From contig NC_021149.1 in assembly GCF_000380335.1 (NCBI RefSeq), positions 4,392,501 through 4,456,500 on the forward strand: DNA of 64,000 bases, in the 5' to 3' direction. Origin of the DNA: Azotobacter vinelandii CA (lineage in GTDB: Bacteria; Pseudomonadota; Gammaproteobacteria; Pseudomonadales; Pseudomonadaceae). The notes under the pieces are model-generated. The model did no database searches. It saw only the letters and a program-made list of their open reading frames with translations, and had not been told where the DNA came from. Made by a program: the position numbers and the translations under genes. Below, in pieces: positions 8,182 to 16,022 of this stretch (positions are counted from its first letter, which is position 1; every line of letters begins with the position of its first letter).

Positions 8182-9336
8182 TCAGACCGGTTGCGGACCG
8201 CCGGCGACCCAGCCGTCGACGGACGGCAGCGGATGCACGGGCGGACTGTGCCATTCGGATGGATCGGGCCAGGCGCGTACCGCGACGCCCAGCCCGGCGA
8301 AGAACGCTTCGGCGTCCCGCGGCAACGGTTCGCCCACCAGCAGCGGCGTGCGGGTGCGGGAAAAGCCCAGCACGTCGCGCAGCGGCCGGCGCACCAGCCA
8401 GTGGCCGAGCGTCTGGCGCAGCAGGCCGGGTCGCCGGGCCAACGCCCAGTCCACCAGATGCCGCGACACGCTGCCCGGCTGCGGCAGGCGGGCCAGCGCC
8501 AGTTCGTGCAGGCGACCGTAGGTTTCCCGGGTGCCGGCCACCAGGGTCGGTCCCAGCTCGCGGCGGTCGTTGTCGCGGGTGGCGAGGCTTTCCGGGAAGT
8601 TCAGGCGGAAGCCGGCGATCAGCCAGGGCGCCAGCAGGTAGCGGGCCTGGCCGCCGGCGGCGAAGGCGCGCGCCGCCAGGGCCTCCTCCTGCGCTCCGAG
8701 CCGCTCGGCCTGCACCAGTTGCCGGCCCTGGCGCAGCAGTTCGTCATGGCCGATGAGCTGCCGCTCGCTGCGCCCGCTGGCGCCCCTGCGGTAGAAGGCG
8801 AAGGCGCCGCGCCCGGCCTGGGCCTGCGGCTCCGGCTGCGCCGGACGCAGCCCGGCCAGCAGGCGGGCGTAGTCCTGCTCTCCCTCCTGCGCCCGCACCC
8901 CGCGCGCCTCGGCGTAGATCGTCAGGCGCGGAGCGAGCCCGGCGCCGCGCAGGCGCTCCAGCTCATCCAGAGTCTCGGCGAAGACGAAGTCCGGTTGCAG
9001 TTCGCGCAGCAGTTCCCGTTGCCCGGCGGCCTCCGCCAATGGATCGAAGAGCGCCGCCACCCCGCCCAGCCACTGCGCGGCCAGCGCCGCCAGCAGCGCC
9101 TCGGGACGCGGCCGGCTGAGGATCACCAGCAGGGAATCGCCGGCGAAGCCGCGCACCTGCAGCGCGCTGGCCAGACCGCGCACCTCGCCGGCCACCTGCG
9201 TCCAGGTGCGCGCCTGCCAGATGCCCAGGCGCTTGTGGCGCAGGGCGATGCTCTCGCCCTGCTGCTGCGCCTGCCAGCGCAGCCAGTCCGGCAGGGTGGC
9301 GGGGACGCGCTCCCCGCCGTCCGCGAAGCGAACCAT
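8182..9336 (-). CDS. Degenerate acyl-CoA synthetase-like protein (N-terminal AMP-binding region only)
   Basis: This 384-residue protein resembles the first half of FadD15-type long-chain acyl-CoA ligases, which are normally about 600 residues. LPDWLRWQAQQQGESIALRHK, the IWQARTWTQVAGEVRGLA stretch (40-56) and FRLNFPES (243-250) followed by ELGPT (260-264) all align with the ligase family. The ATP-binding P-loop, normally SGTTGxPKG, reads YRRGASGRSERQL at 182-194, and the entire C-terminal adenylation part is missing. It therefore probably cannot activate acids. It sits 3 bp after sfnG and 15 bp before livG. A similar stripped-down paralogue is at 33853-34812. Confidence 0.75.
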   Translation of the reverse strand: MVRFADGGERVPATLPDWLRWQAQQQGESIALRHKRLGIWQARTWTQVAGEVRGLASALQVRGFAGDSLLVILSRPRPEALLAALAAQWLGGVAALFDPLAEAAGQRELLRELQPDFVFAETLDELERLRGAGLAPRLTIYAEARGVRAQEGEQDYARLLAGLRPAQPEPQAQAGRGAFAFYRRGASGRSERQLIGHDELLRQGRQLVQAERLGAQEEALAARAFAAGGQARYLLAPWLIAGFRLNFPESLATRDNDRRELGPTLVAGTRETYGRLHELALARLPQPGSVSRHLVDWALARRPGLLRQTLGHWLVRRPLRDVLGFSRTRTPLLVGEPLPRDAEAFFAGLGVAVRAWPDPSEWHSPPVHPLPSVDGWVAGGPQPV

Positions 9337-9339
9337 GGC

Positions 9340-10434
9340 TTATGCCGCGCTCTTCTCGGCGGCCCGCTTGGCCTCCAGCTCGCGCACCAGCGGCAGCACC
9401 TTCTCGCCGAAGTAGGCGACCTCCTCCTGGAAGTGCAGGAAACCGCTGAGGATCAGGTCCACGCCCACCGCCTTGAGGGCGACGATGCGCTCGGCGATCT
9501 GCTGCGGGGTACCGATCAGGTTGGTCTTGAAGCCGTCGTTGTACTGCACCAGATCCTCGAAGGTGGACTTGGCCCAGTTGCCCTCGCCTTCCGGGCTGGC
9601 CGCACCGGCCTGGCGGACCTCGTGGCCGAAGGCCCTGACCGCTTCGGGATCGGCCTTGGCGAGGATCTCGGCCAGCACGGCCCTGGCCTCCTCCTCGGTG
9701 TCGCGGGCGACGATGAAGGCGTTCACGCCGACCTTGACCTTGTGGTCGTTGGCCGCGGCCTTGGCGCGCAGGTCGTCCACCTGGGCCTTGATCCCTTCCA
9801 CGCTATTGCCGTTGGTGAAATACCAGTCGGCCGCCCGCGAGGCCATGTCGCGCGCCGCGCGCGAACTGCCGCCCTGGAAGATCTCCGGGCGCGGCTGCTG
9901 CAACGGCTTGGGCTTGAGGCTGTAGTTGTGGAAGCGGTAGAAGTCGCCCCGGTAGCTGAAATCGTCCTGGGTCCAGATGCCCTTGAGCACCTCGATGAAC
10001 TCCTCGGAACGCCGGTAGCGCTCGTCGTGCTCCAGCCAGGGTTCGCCGATGGCGGTGAACTCGCTGCGGAACCAGCCGGAAACGATGTTCACCGCGATAC
10101 GCCCGCCGGTGAGATGGGAAATGGTGGAGATCTGCTTGGCCAGCACCGCCGGATGCCAGGGCCCCGGCAGGATCGCGGCGATCACCCGCAGCTTCTCGGT
10201 GGAAGCCAGCAGCGCGTGGCTGATGGCCACCGATTCGTGCTGGTACTCGGCGCCGTAGCCGGCGGTGAAGCGGATCTGCGACAGCGCGTATTCGAAGCCG
10301 GCCTTCTCGGCGATCCTCGCCAGTTCGCGGTTGTAGTCGATGTCCCAACTGGTGCGTTGCTCGATCTTGCTGACGACGAGGCCGCCGCTGACGTTGGGTA
10401 CCCAGTAGGCGAACTTGATCGGTTCCTGACTCAT
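9340..10434 (-). CDS. sfnG: FMNH2-dependent dimethylsulfone monooxygenase
   Basis: Two-component luciferase-like monooxygenase that oxidises dimethylsulfone to methanesulfinate with reduced FMN, part of dimethyl sulfide and sulfone use. The sequence is strikingly like Pseudomonas putida SfnG along its whole length (364 residues here), including KFAYWVPNVSGGLVVSKIEQ, QIRFTAGYGAE, GGRIAVNIVSGWF, EIFQGGSSRAARDMA and NLIGTPQQIAERI. The start MSQEP has GGAG eight bases upstream. It is the first gene after a -24/-12 promoter (10508-10523) and heads an operon with ligase-like and transporter genes. No flavin reductase is nearby. Confidence 0.94.
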   Translation of the reverse strand: MSQEPIKFAYWVPNVSGGLVVSKIEQRTSWDIDYNRELARIAEKAGFEYALSQIRFTAGYGAEYQHESVAISHALLASTEKLRVIAAILPGPWHPAVLAKQISTISHLTGGRIAVNIVSGWFRSEFTAIGEPWLEHDERYRRSEEFIEVLKGIWTQDDFSYRGDFYRFHNYSLKPKPLQQPRPEIFQGGSSRAARDMASRAADWYFTNGNSVEGIKAQVDDLRAKAAANDHKVKVGVNAFIVARDTEEEARAVLAEILAKADPEAVRAFGHEVRQAGAASPEGEGNWAKSTFEDLVQYNDGFKTNLIGTPQQIAERIVALKAVGVDLILSGFLHFQEEVAYFGEKVLPLVRELEAKRAAEKSAA

Positions 10435-10507
10435 GGCATGTGCTCCAAGACTAAGAAGGTGGCTGGAAAACGCCGGGCACCGTGACGGCACCCGCCGAAG
10501 ACCTTAG

Positions 10508-10523
10508 AGCAGCAGCCGTGCCA
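10508..10523 (-). promoter_or_regulatory. Sigma-54 (-24/-12) promoter of sfnG
   Basis: Read on the minus strand the site is TGGCACGGCTGCTGCT, matching TGGCACG-N4-TTGCW with one mismatch in the -12 box. The invariant GG and GC have the correct 12-bp spacing. It ends 73 bp before the sfnG ATG. SfnG of P. putida is known to be controlled by the sigma-54 activator SfnR, which agrees with this reading. Confidence 0.85.
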
Positions 10524-10578
10524 ACAGGAAAATCGGCTTAAAAATCAGCATCTTGAAAAGAGCGAGCGGATTCTGGCG

Positions 10579-10626
10579 GTGTTCTTGCCGACGCAAGCTG
10601 TTGCGCAGGTGCTGCCCGGCGGACAG
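10579..10626 (-). promoter_or_regulatory. Candidate SfnR enhancer sites upstream of sfnG
   Basis: A distal element GTGCTG-CCCGGC-GGACAG (10609-10626) lies with its near edge 86 bp from the -24 box. A weaker GTGTTC-TTGCCG-ACGCAA (10579-10596) is 30 bp closer. The distal arms are identical to those at 17166-17183. Assignment to SfnR is inferred from the shared geometry at other promoters in the window. Confidence 0.55.
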
Positions 10627-10710
10627 CGTTTGCGCGCCGCGTCCGAACCTGTGCGGTACGTCTCCCGGGCGGAAAGCCATGGGCTGGGAATCGCTTGCCG
10701 GCAATCGAAC

Positions 10711-10726
10711 GCATCGTATCCGATGC
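10711..10726 (+). promoter_or_regulatory. Candidate autoregulatory operator of the hipB-like gene
   Basis: A perfect inverted repeat GCATCG-TATC-CGATGC lies 45 bp before the hipB-like start, with further TGCAT-containing sequence between it and the gene. HipB-type antitoxins usually repress their own promoter by binding TATCC-containing palindromes, and TATCCGATGC fits loosely. Confidence 0.45.
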
Positions 10727-10771
10727 ATATGCTAGTGTTAGGCCAAAACTGCATTGTATAGAGTGCATCCG

Positions 10772-11029
10772 ATGAGCATCGAAACCCTTGGCCGACTGGT
10801 GCGCCGGCTCCGCCGGGAGAAGGGCCTGTCCCAGCAGGCGCTGGCGCAGCGCCTGGGCATGAGCCGTGCGACCATCTCCGGGCTGGAGAACAACAGCGTG
10901 CACGAGGTCGGCATACGCAAGATCGAGGCACTGCTCAACCTGCTCGGCCATTCGTTGACGGCCGAACCCCTGCGCGGACGCTCGACCCTGGACGAAGTCG
11001 TGAAGGAAGGTTTCCATGGCGATCGATGA
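10772..11029 (+). CDS. HipB-like XRE-family transcriptional regulator (antitoxin)
   Basis: Small helix-turn-helix protein (85 residues) of the Cro/C1 type. The HTH covers roughly residues 5-60, with KGLSQQALAQRLGMSRATISGLEN as recognition unit, followed by a short tail. It overlaps the hipA-like frame by 14 bp, the standard arrangement of hipBA toxin-antitoxin operons, so it is read as the antitoxin and autorepressor. A TTG 18 bp upstream is an alternative start. Since the adjacent hipA is truncated, the gene may now act only as a regulator, or be a relic. Confidence 0.82.
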   Translation: MSIETLGRLVRRLRREKGLSQQALAQRLGMSRATISGLENNSVHEVGIRKIEALLNLLGHSLTAEPLRGRSTLDEVVKEGFHGDR

Positions 11030-11603
11030 GGGCCTGCCGGTGATCCTGGACAACCGGCTCGTCGGCCGCCTGGCGCGAAGCGACGCCGACCGGCGCGACA
11101 CGCGCTTCCGATACGAAACCGCCACCGACCCGCGCGATGCGGTGTCGTTGCCGATGCCCGTGCGAGGCGACGAATACCCCTGGCCGCGCGGCGTCCACCC
11201 GGTGTTCGAGATGAACCTGCCCGAGGGCTATCTGCGCCACAACCTCGCCAGGATGTTCTCGAAGGCGATCCGCGGATTCGACGACTACGACCTGCTGGAG
11301 ATCGTCGGCCCCTTCCAGTTGGGCCGTCTCGGAGTCGGAGCCATTCCCGAGCAGGGCATGCCGGACATCAGCATCGGCGAACTGCTGCTGCACGATGGCG
11401 CCGAGGGACTGTTCGACGACCTCATGGCGAAATATGCCCGCTATTCCGGCATTTCCGGCGTCCAGCCGAAGGTACTCCGCGAAAGCCCTCCCCCGACTGA
11501 GCGCCGGCGCCCCGGCCCCGCTCAGTCTCCCGGCCGCCGGCCGACGAAGCTGAACACCAGCACCAGCAGGATCAGCGCCCCGGTGGCGACCTGCTGCCAG
11601 TAG
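11016..11603 (+). pseudogene. Truncated hipA-like toxin kinase (N-terminal domain only)
   Basis: HipA kinases are about 430-440 residues; here only the first roughly 154 can be aligned. PVFEMNLPEGYLRHNLARMF (63-82) and YSGISGVQPKVL (143-154) are the N-terminal subdomain and the entry to the kinase fold. After that the frame reads low-complexity Pro/Arg sequence and runs into the 3' end of the convergent permease gene until a stop at 11603. The kinase core, with ATP-binding and catalytic Asp motifs, is absent. The break near 11480 abuts the transporter operon ending at 11522, suggesting a rearrangement removed the rest. Confidence 0.8.
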
Positions 11604-12505
11604 AAGCTCCAGCCGATCAGCAGCAGGCCGTTGGCGGTGACGTTGAGAAACAGCACGCCGAGCAGCGTGCCGGGGATGTTCGCCCGGCCGTGGCGGTTCA
11701 GGGTGGCGCCGATGAACACCGCGCCGATGGCGTTCATCAGGAAGGCGTTGCCGGACATCGGCACGTAGGCGTTCACCGTCGCCGCCAGCAGGATGCCGGC
11801 CAGGGCGCAGGCGAAGGCGCCGGCGACGAACACCCAGGCGGCGATGCGCCGTTCCGCCAGGCCCGAATAGCGCGCCACCAGCGGCTGGTTGCCGAGCGCC
11901 AGCACCTGCCGGCCGAAGCGCCCGCGGGCCAGCGCCAGACCGTAGACGGCCGCCAGCGCGGCGACCGCCAGCAACGGCAGCGGCACGCCGAAAAACCGCG
12001 CGCCGGCCAGATCCGGCCGCGCCTCGGGCGCCAGGTAATTCGGCTGACCGCCGTCGGACAACAACTGCTGCGCGCTGGTGCCGATGAACAGGCTGCCGAG
12101 GCTGGCGAGGAACGGCGAGATGCGCAGCCCGGCGATCAGCCCGGCGTTGCCGGCGCCGACCAGGGTGCCGGCCAGCAGCGCGCCGCCGAGCGCCAGCGGC
12201 AGGCCGGACCCGGCGTTGAGCAGGGCCACGAAGGCCAGCGCGGAGAAGTCCAGCGCCGTGCCCACCGAGAGGTCGATGCCGCCGGCGGCGATGGCACAGG
12301 TCATGCCGATGGCGACCATGGCCAGCAACACGAAGTTGTTGAGCAGCAGGCTGGACAGGTTGCCGAGGCTGAGAAAACCCGGCGCCGCCAGCGCGAAGAA
12401 CGCCAGGATGGCCACGAACAGCGCCGGCAGCGCCAGGCGCAGCGCCGCCCGCCGGGACGGCCACGACAGGCGCGCGGGGCGCGGGTCGAGGTAGGAATCG
12501 CTCAT
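11522..12505 (-). CDS. Sugar-type ABC transporter permease (RbsC/BPD_transp_2 family), second copy
   Basis: Inner-membrane permease (327 residues) with about eight to ten hydrophobic segments. The family hallmark AAGGIDLSVGTALDFSAL is near residue 75, followed by ANIPGTLLGVLFLNVTANGLLLIG near the C terminus. It lies 1 bp after the other permease gene and is last in a five-gene operon. The two permeases probably form a heterodimer served by the ATPase at 13468-15018. The family normally carries pentoses, but the sigma-54 promoter shared with sulfur genes argues for another cargo. Confidence 0.92.
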   Translation of the reverse strand: MSDSYLDPRPARLSWPSRRAALRLALPALFVAILAFFALAAPGFLSLGNLSSLLLNNFVLLAMVAIGMTCAIAAGGIDLSVGTALDFSALAFVALLNAGSGLPLALGGALLAGTLVGAGNAGLIAGLRISPFLASLGSLFIGTSAQQLLSDGGQPNYLAPEARPDLAGARFFGVPLPLLAVAALAAVYGLALARGRFGRQVLALGNQPLVARYSGLAERRIAAWVFVAGAFACALAGILLAATVNAYVPMSGNAFLMNAIGAVFIGATLNRHGRANIPGTLLGVLFLNVTANGLLLIGWSFYWQQVATGALILLVLVFSFVGRRPGD

Positions 12506-12506
12506 C

Positions 12507-13487
12507 TCAGGGCTCCTTGCGCGACAGGCCGGACAGGGCGACCACCAGCAGGATCAGCACGCCCTGCAGGCCGTTGACCCAGAAGCTGGAAATGTTCAGC
12601 AACTGGAAACCGTTGATCATGAAGCCCACCAGCAGGGTCGCCAGCAGCGTCCCGCCGATGCTCGGCCGCAGGCGCCGGGAGAAGATCGTGCCGAGGAAGG
12701 CGATGGCCACCACCGACAGCAGCATCTCCCCGGACCCCGTGGTGCTGCCGCTGAACCAGGCCGCCGAGCAGAACGCCGCGAGGCTGCCGCACAGGCCGCT
12801 GATCAGGTAGCTGGCGAACACATGGCGGCGCACCGCGATGCCGGCGGCATGCGCCGCCTCCGGGTACTCGCCGACGGCGTACAGGCGCAGGCCGAAGGGC
12901 GTGCAGTCGATCAGCAGGATCAGCAGCGCGGCGACCCCCAGCAGCACCCAGGCCAGCGCCGGCACGCCGAGCCAGACGCCGAAGGCCAGCCATTCCAGCA
13001 GCGGCGAGGCGCTCGGCAGCACGGTGTTCTCGGTCAGCACCAGCTCCAGCCCGGCCACCAGGTTCATGCTGGCCAGGGTCGCCAGCAGCGGCGGCAGGCG
13101 GAAGCCGACCACCACCAGGCCGTTGAGCAGGCCCACCGCCAGCCCCGTGGCGAGGGTCAGGCCGATACCGGCGAAGGCGCCGTAGCCGGCATTGTCGAGG
13201 GTCGCGTAGACCGCCGCGGAAAGCCCCAGGTTGGCCGCCACGGACAGGTCCAGCCCGCCGGACAGCACGTTGGAGCCGCCGCCGACGATCACCGTGGTGA
13301 GGCCGAAGGCGAGGATGCCGAGGATCGCCGACTGGGCCAGCACGTTGGCCAGATTGCCCGGCGCCAGGAAGTTCGGCGCGCCCAGGGCGAAGACCAGGAG
13401 GATGGCGGCGAACGCCAGCAGGGCGCCGCGGCGCAGCAGCAGCGTGCCCAGGCGCGGGCGGGCCGCTTCAACCGGGGATGGATTCAT
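12507..13487 (-). CDS. Sugar-type ABC transporter permease (RbsC/BPD_transp_2 family), first copy
   Basis: Inner-membrane permease, 326 residues, with GGGSNVLSGGLDLSVAANLGL near residue 70 as the family signature. The inserted SNVLSG before GLDLSVA is slightly unusual. Ends in a short Arg/Lys cytoplasmic tail. It overlaps the ATPase gene by 20 bp and is followed after 1 bp by the second permease, so the three are translationally coupled. Substrate unknown; see the operon's two binding proteins. Confidence 0.92.
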   Translation of the reverse strand: MNPSPVEAARPRLGTLLLRRGALLAFAAILLVFALGAPNFLAPGNLANVLAQSAILGILAFGLTTVIVGGGSNVLSGGLDLSVAANLGLSAAVYATLDNAGYGAFAGIGLTLATGLAVGLLNGLVVVGFRLPPLLATLASMNLVAGLELVLTENTVLPSASPLLEWLAFGVWLGVPALAWVLLGVAALLILLIDCTPFGLRLYAVGEYPEAAHAAGIAVRRHVFASYLISGLCGSLAAFCSAAWFSGSTTGSGEMLLSVVAIAFLGTIFSRRLRPSIGGTLLATLLVGFMINGFQLLNISSFWVNGLQGVLILLVVALSGLSRKEP

Positions 13488-15018
13488 GGACGGAAGTCTC
13501 CTGCTGTGCGACGGCGCCGGTGGCGACGGCCAGCAGCTTGTCGCTGTCCGCCTCGCCGGCCTCGAAACGGGCGGCGATCCGCCCGCGGTGCATGACGTGG
13601 ATGCGCTCGCAGAGGCCGAGCAGCTCCGGCAGGTCGGACGAGAGGATCAGCACCCCGGCGCCCTCCCTGGCCAGTTCGCCGATCAGCCGGTAGATCTCCG
13701 CCTTGGCGCCGATATCGATGCCGACGCTGGGCTCATCCAGCAGGTACAGGCTGGAACGGCGGGCGAACCACTTGGCCAGCGCCACCTTCTGCTGGTTGCC
13801 GCCGCTGAGCTGGCGCACGGTGGCCTGCGGGCCGGCGCTCTTGATCCGCAGCCGCTCGATCAGGCCGAGCGTCTCGCGCCGCTCCGCGCGTCGCGACAGC
13901 AGGCCGAAGCGGGAGAAACGCGGCAGTGCCGCCAGGGTGACGTTCTCCTGCACGCTCAGGTCCAGGGCCACGCCCTGCCGGCGGCGCTCCTCGGGCAGCA
14001 GCGCGATGCCCTCGGCCACCGCCTGGCGTGGCGTGCGCAACGCCAGCGGACGGCCGTCCAGGCGCACCTCGCCGGTATCCGGCGGGGCCAGGCCGAACAA
14101 GCTCTTCAAGAGCTCCTTGGCGCCGGAACCGACCAGCCCGGTGAGGCCGACCACCTCGCCGCGGCGCACCCTCAGGTCGATGTCGCGATAGGCCCGCCCG
14201 CGTCCCAGGCCGCGCACCTCCAGCAGCGGCGCGCCGGGCGCCGGCGCGCTCTTCGGGTACAGCTCGCCGACCTCGCGGTTGACCATCAGCCGGGCGATCC
14301 GCTCCGGCGAAGTGGCGCGTGGATCGACCTCGGCCACGTCGCGGCCGTTGCGCAGCACCGTCACCCGGTCGCAGAGCGCCTCGATCTCCTGCAGGTAGTG
14401 GGAGATGTAGACGATCGCCAGGCCCTCGTCGCGCAGGCGGCGGACGATGCACAGCAACCGCTCCACTTCGCTGCGCACCAGCGCCACGCTGGGCTCGTCG
14501 AAGACCAGCACGCGCGGCTTGACGATCAGCGCGCGGACGATCTGCAGCACCTGCTGTTCGGCGCTGCTCAGTTCGCCGACCAGCGCGCCGGCCGGCAGGC
14601 GCAGGCCGAACCAATGCTCCAGCAGGCGCTCGGCCTCGCGCCGCTGGGCGCGGCGGTCGAGCCAGGGGCCGAGCCGGCGTTCCTGGCCGAAGAACAGCGC
14701 CTCGTCGACCGTGAAGCCGGCCGGCAGCAGGCGCTCCTGGTGGATGAAACGGATGCCCAGGCGCTCCACCTGGCGCGGATCGAAATGCGCATGCGCGCGG
14801 CCGTCGACCAGCAGGCTGCCGGCGTCCGGCCGGTGGATGCCGGCCAGCACCTTGATCAGCGTCGACTTGCCGGCGCCGTTCTCGCCCACCAGCCCGTGCA
14901 CGCTGCCGCGCCGCACGCGCAGGCTGGCGCCGTCCAGCGCGCGGGTGGCGCCGAAGCGCTTGACGATGCCGCGCAGTTCCAGGACGACCGCCTGCGGCGG
15001 CGTTTCGGCGGCGCTCAT
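13468..15018 (-). CDS. Sugar-type ABC transporter ATPase with two nucleotide-binding domains (RbsA/MglA family)
   Basis: 516-residue duplicated ATPase. Domain 1 has Walker A GENGAGKST near residue 45, the signature ELSSAEQQ, and Walker B VLVFDEP. Domain 2 has a degenerate P-loop, GLVGSGAKELLK, which is normal for this family, an intact LSGGNQQKVALAKW and YLLDEPSVGID. It overlaps both neighbours (the binding protein by 4 bp and the first permease by 20 bp). In the ribose family only one of the two sites hydrolyses ATP efficiently, which the degenerate second P-loop supports. Confidence 0.94.
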   Translation of the reverse strand: MSAAETPPQAVVLELRGIVKRFGATRALDGASLRVRRGSVHGLVGENGAGKSTLIKVLAGIHRPDAGSLLVDGRAHAHFDPRQVERLGIRFIHQERLLPAGFTVDEALFFGQERRLGPWLDRRAQRREAERLLEHWFGLRLPAGALVGELSSAEQQVLQIVRALIVKPRVLVFDEPSVALVRSEVERLLCIVRRLRDEGLAIVYISHYLQEIEALCDRVTVLRNGRDVAEVDPRATSPERIARLMVNREVGELYPKSAPAPGAPLLEVRGLGRGRAYRDIDLRVRRGEVVGLTGLVGSGAKELLKSLFGLAPPDTGEVRLDGRPLALRTPRQAVAEGIALLPEERRRQGVALDLSVQENVTLAALPRFSRFGLLSRRAERRETLGLIERLRIKSAGPQATVRQLSGGNQQKVALAKWFARRSSLYLLDEPSVGIDIGAKAEIYRLIGELAREGAGVLILSSDLPELLGLCERIHVMHRGRIAARFEAGEADSDKLLAVATGAVAQQETSVHESIPG

Positions 15019-16022
15019 GCGTCGCCCCGGAGACGCTTGACCTCGTCGACGTTGTCCGCGGTGGTCAGCAGGGTGTCGACGAAGGTTTCCCGCGGCAGAT
15101 CGCGCTCACCGGCCAGGTAGCGGGCGACGTTGTGCACCGCGATGCGGCCGATCAGCGCCGGCTGCTGCGCCACCACCGCCGCCACCGGACTGTCCGGCCG
15201 TTTGAGCAGTTCCAGCACCTCGGGCGTGCCATCCACGCCGTAGGTGCGGATCTCTTTGCGCCCGGCCTCGATCAGCGCCTGGCTGGCGCCGAGTTGCGGC
15301 AGGTCCCAGGCGGTCCAGATGGCGTCGATTTCGCCCTTCGGGTACTTGTTGAGCAGCGCGGCGACCTGCGCGCGGGCGTCCTGCACGGTGTTGGGGATGA
15401 CGTCGCGCAGCTCCGGCTGGAGGAATTCGATCTGCGGGTAGTACTTGGTCACCAGCCTCAACTGGTCGTAGCGGATACCGCAGCTCGGCACCCCGTAGAA
15501 ACCGTTGAAGACCAGCACCCGGCCCTTGCCGCGCAGGTCCGCCACCAGCTTCTTGGCCAGCACCAGTCCGGTGCTCCAGTTGTCCGCCGACACCGTGTTG
15601 ACGGCGTGCTGCGAGGGCACCTCGATGGTGAACAGCGGGATGCCGGCGGCGGCGATGCGCTTGAACCAGGGATCGATGATGCTCAGGGTGCCGAGGGTGT
15701 GGATCACCGCGTCGGGCTTCTGGGTCACCAGGTTCTGCAACTGGGTGACCAGCGCCTTGTCGTTGCGCCCGGCGTCCAGGGTGATCGGCGTGCCGCCCAG
15801 GCGCCGCACCTCCTCCACCTGCGCCTGGAAGGCGCGGCTGTCGAAATAGATGCTGGTGCCCACGGTGCTGATGGCGATGCGCTTGCCGGCCAGCGAGGGC
15901 GCTTCGCCCTCCGCTGCGGCTTGCGTCGTGGCCCGCGCCAGGGGCGCGGCCAGCCCCAGCGCCAGCAGCGCCGAGGAGGCGCCGAGCAGGGCGCGCCGGG
16001 AAATGCCGTCGTGTTCGTTCAT
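15015..16022 (-). CDS. Sugar-type ABC substrate-binding protein with a Tat-like signal
   Basis: 335-residue periplasmic binding protein (Peripla_BP_4 fold). The N terminus contains SRRALLGASSALLALG, a twin-arginine export signal, unlike the plain Sec signal of its tandem paralogue. The mature parts of both proteins share SLAGKRIA, GGTPITLDAGRND, FNGFYGVP, LQPELRDVIPNTVQDARAQ and TYGVDGTPEVLELLKR, so they are a duplication. The start ATG overlaps the stop of the upstream copy (ATGA). Two receptors for one permease pair suggest two related ligands. Ligand not identifiable from sequence. Confidence 0.9.
   Translation of the reverse strand: MNEHDGISRRALLGASSALLALGLAAPLARATTQAAAEGEAPSLAGKRIAISTVGTSIYFDSRAFQAQVEEVRRLGGTPITLDAGRNDKALVTQLQNLVTQKPDAVIHTLGTLSIIDPWFKRIAAAGIPLFTIEVPSQHAVNTVSADNWSTGLVLAKKLVADLRGKGRVLVFNGFYGVPSCGIRYDQLRLVTKYYPQIEFLQPELRDVIPNTVQDARAQVAALLNKYPKGEIDAIWTAWDLPQLGASQALIEAGRKEIRTYGVDGTPEVLELLKRPDSPVAAVVAQQPALIGRIAVHNVARYLAGERDLPRETFVDTLLTTADNVDEVKRLRGDA

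Noticed and set aside
6982-10485. Open frame of over 1,100 codons on the plus strand across livG, the ligase-like gene and sfnG
   Set aside because: A shadow of the minus-strand genes, kept open through the 42-bp repeats because the unit is a multiple of three. The repeats give it false periodic peptides.
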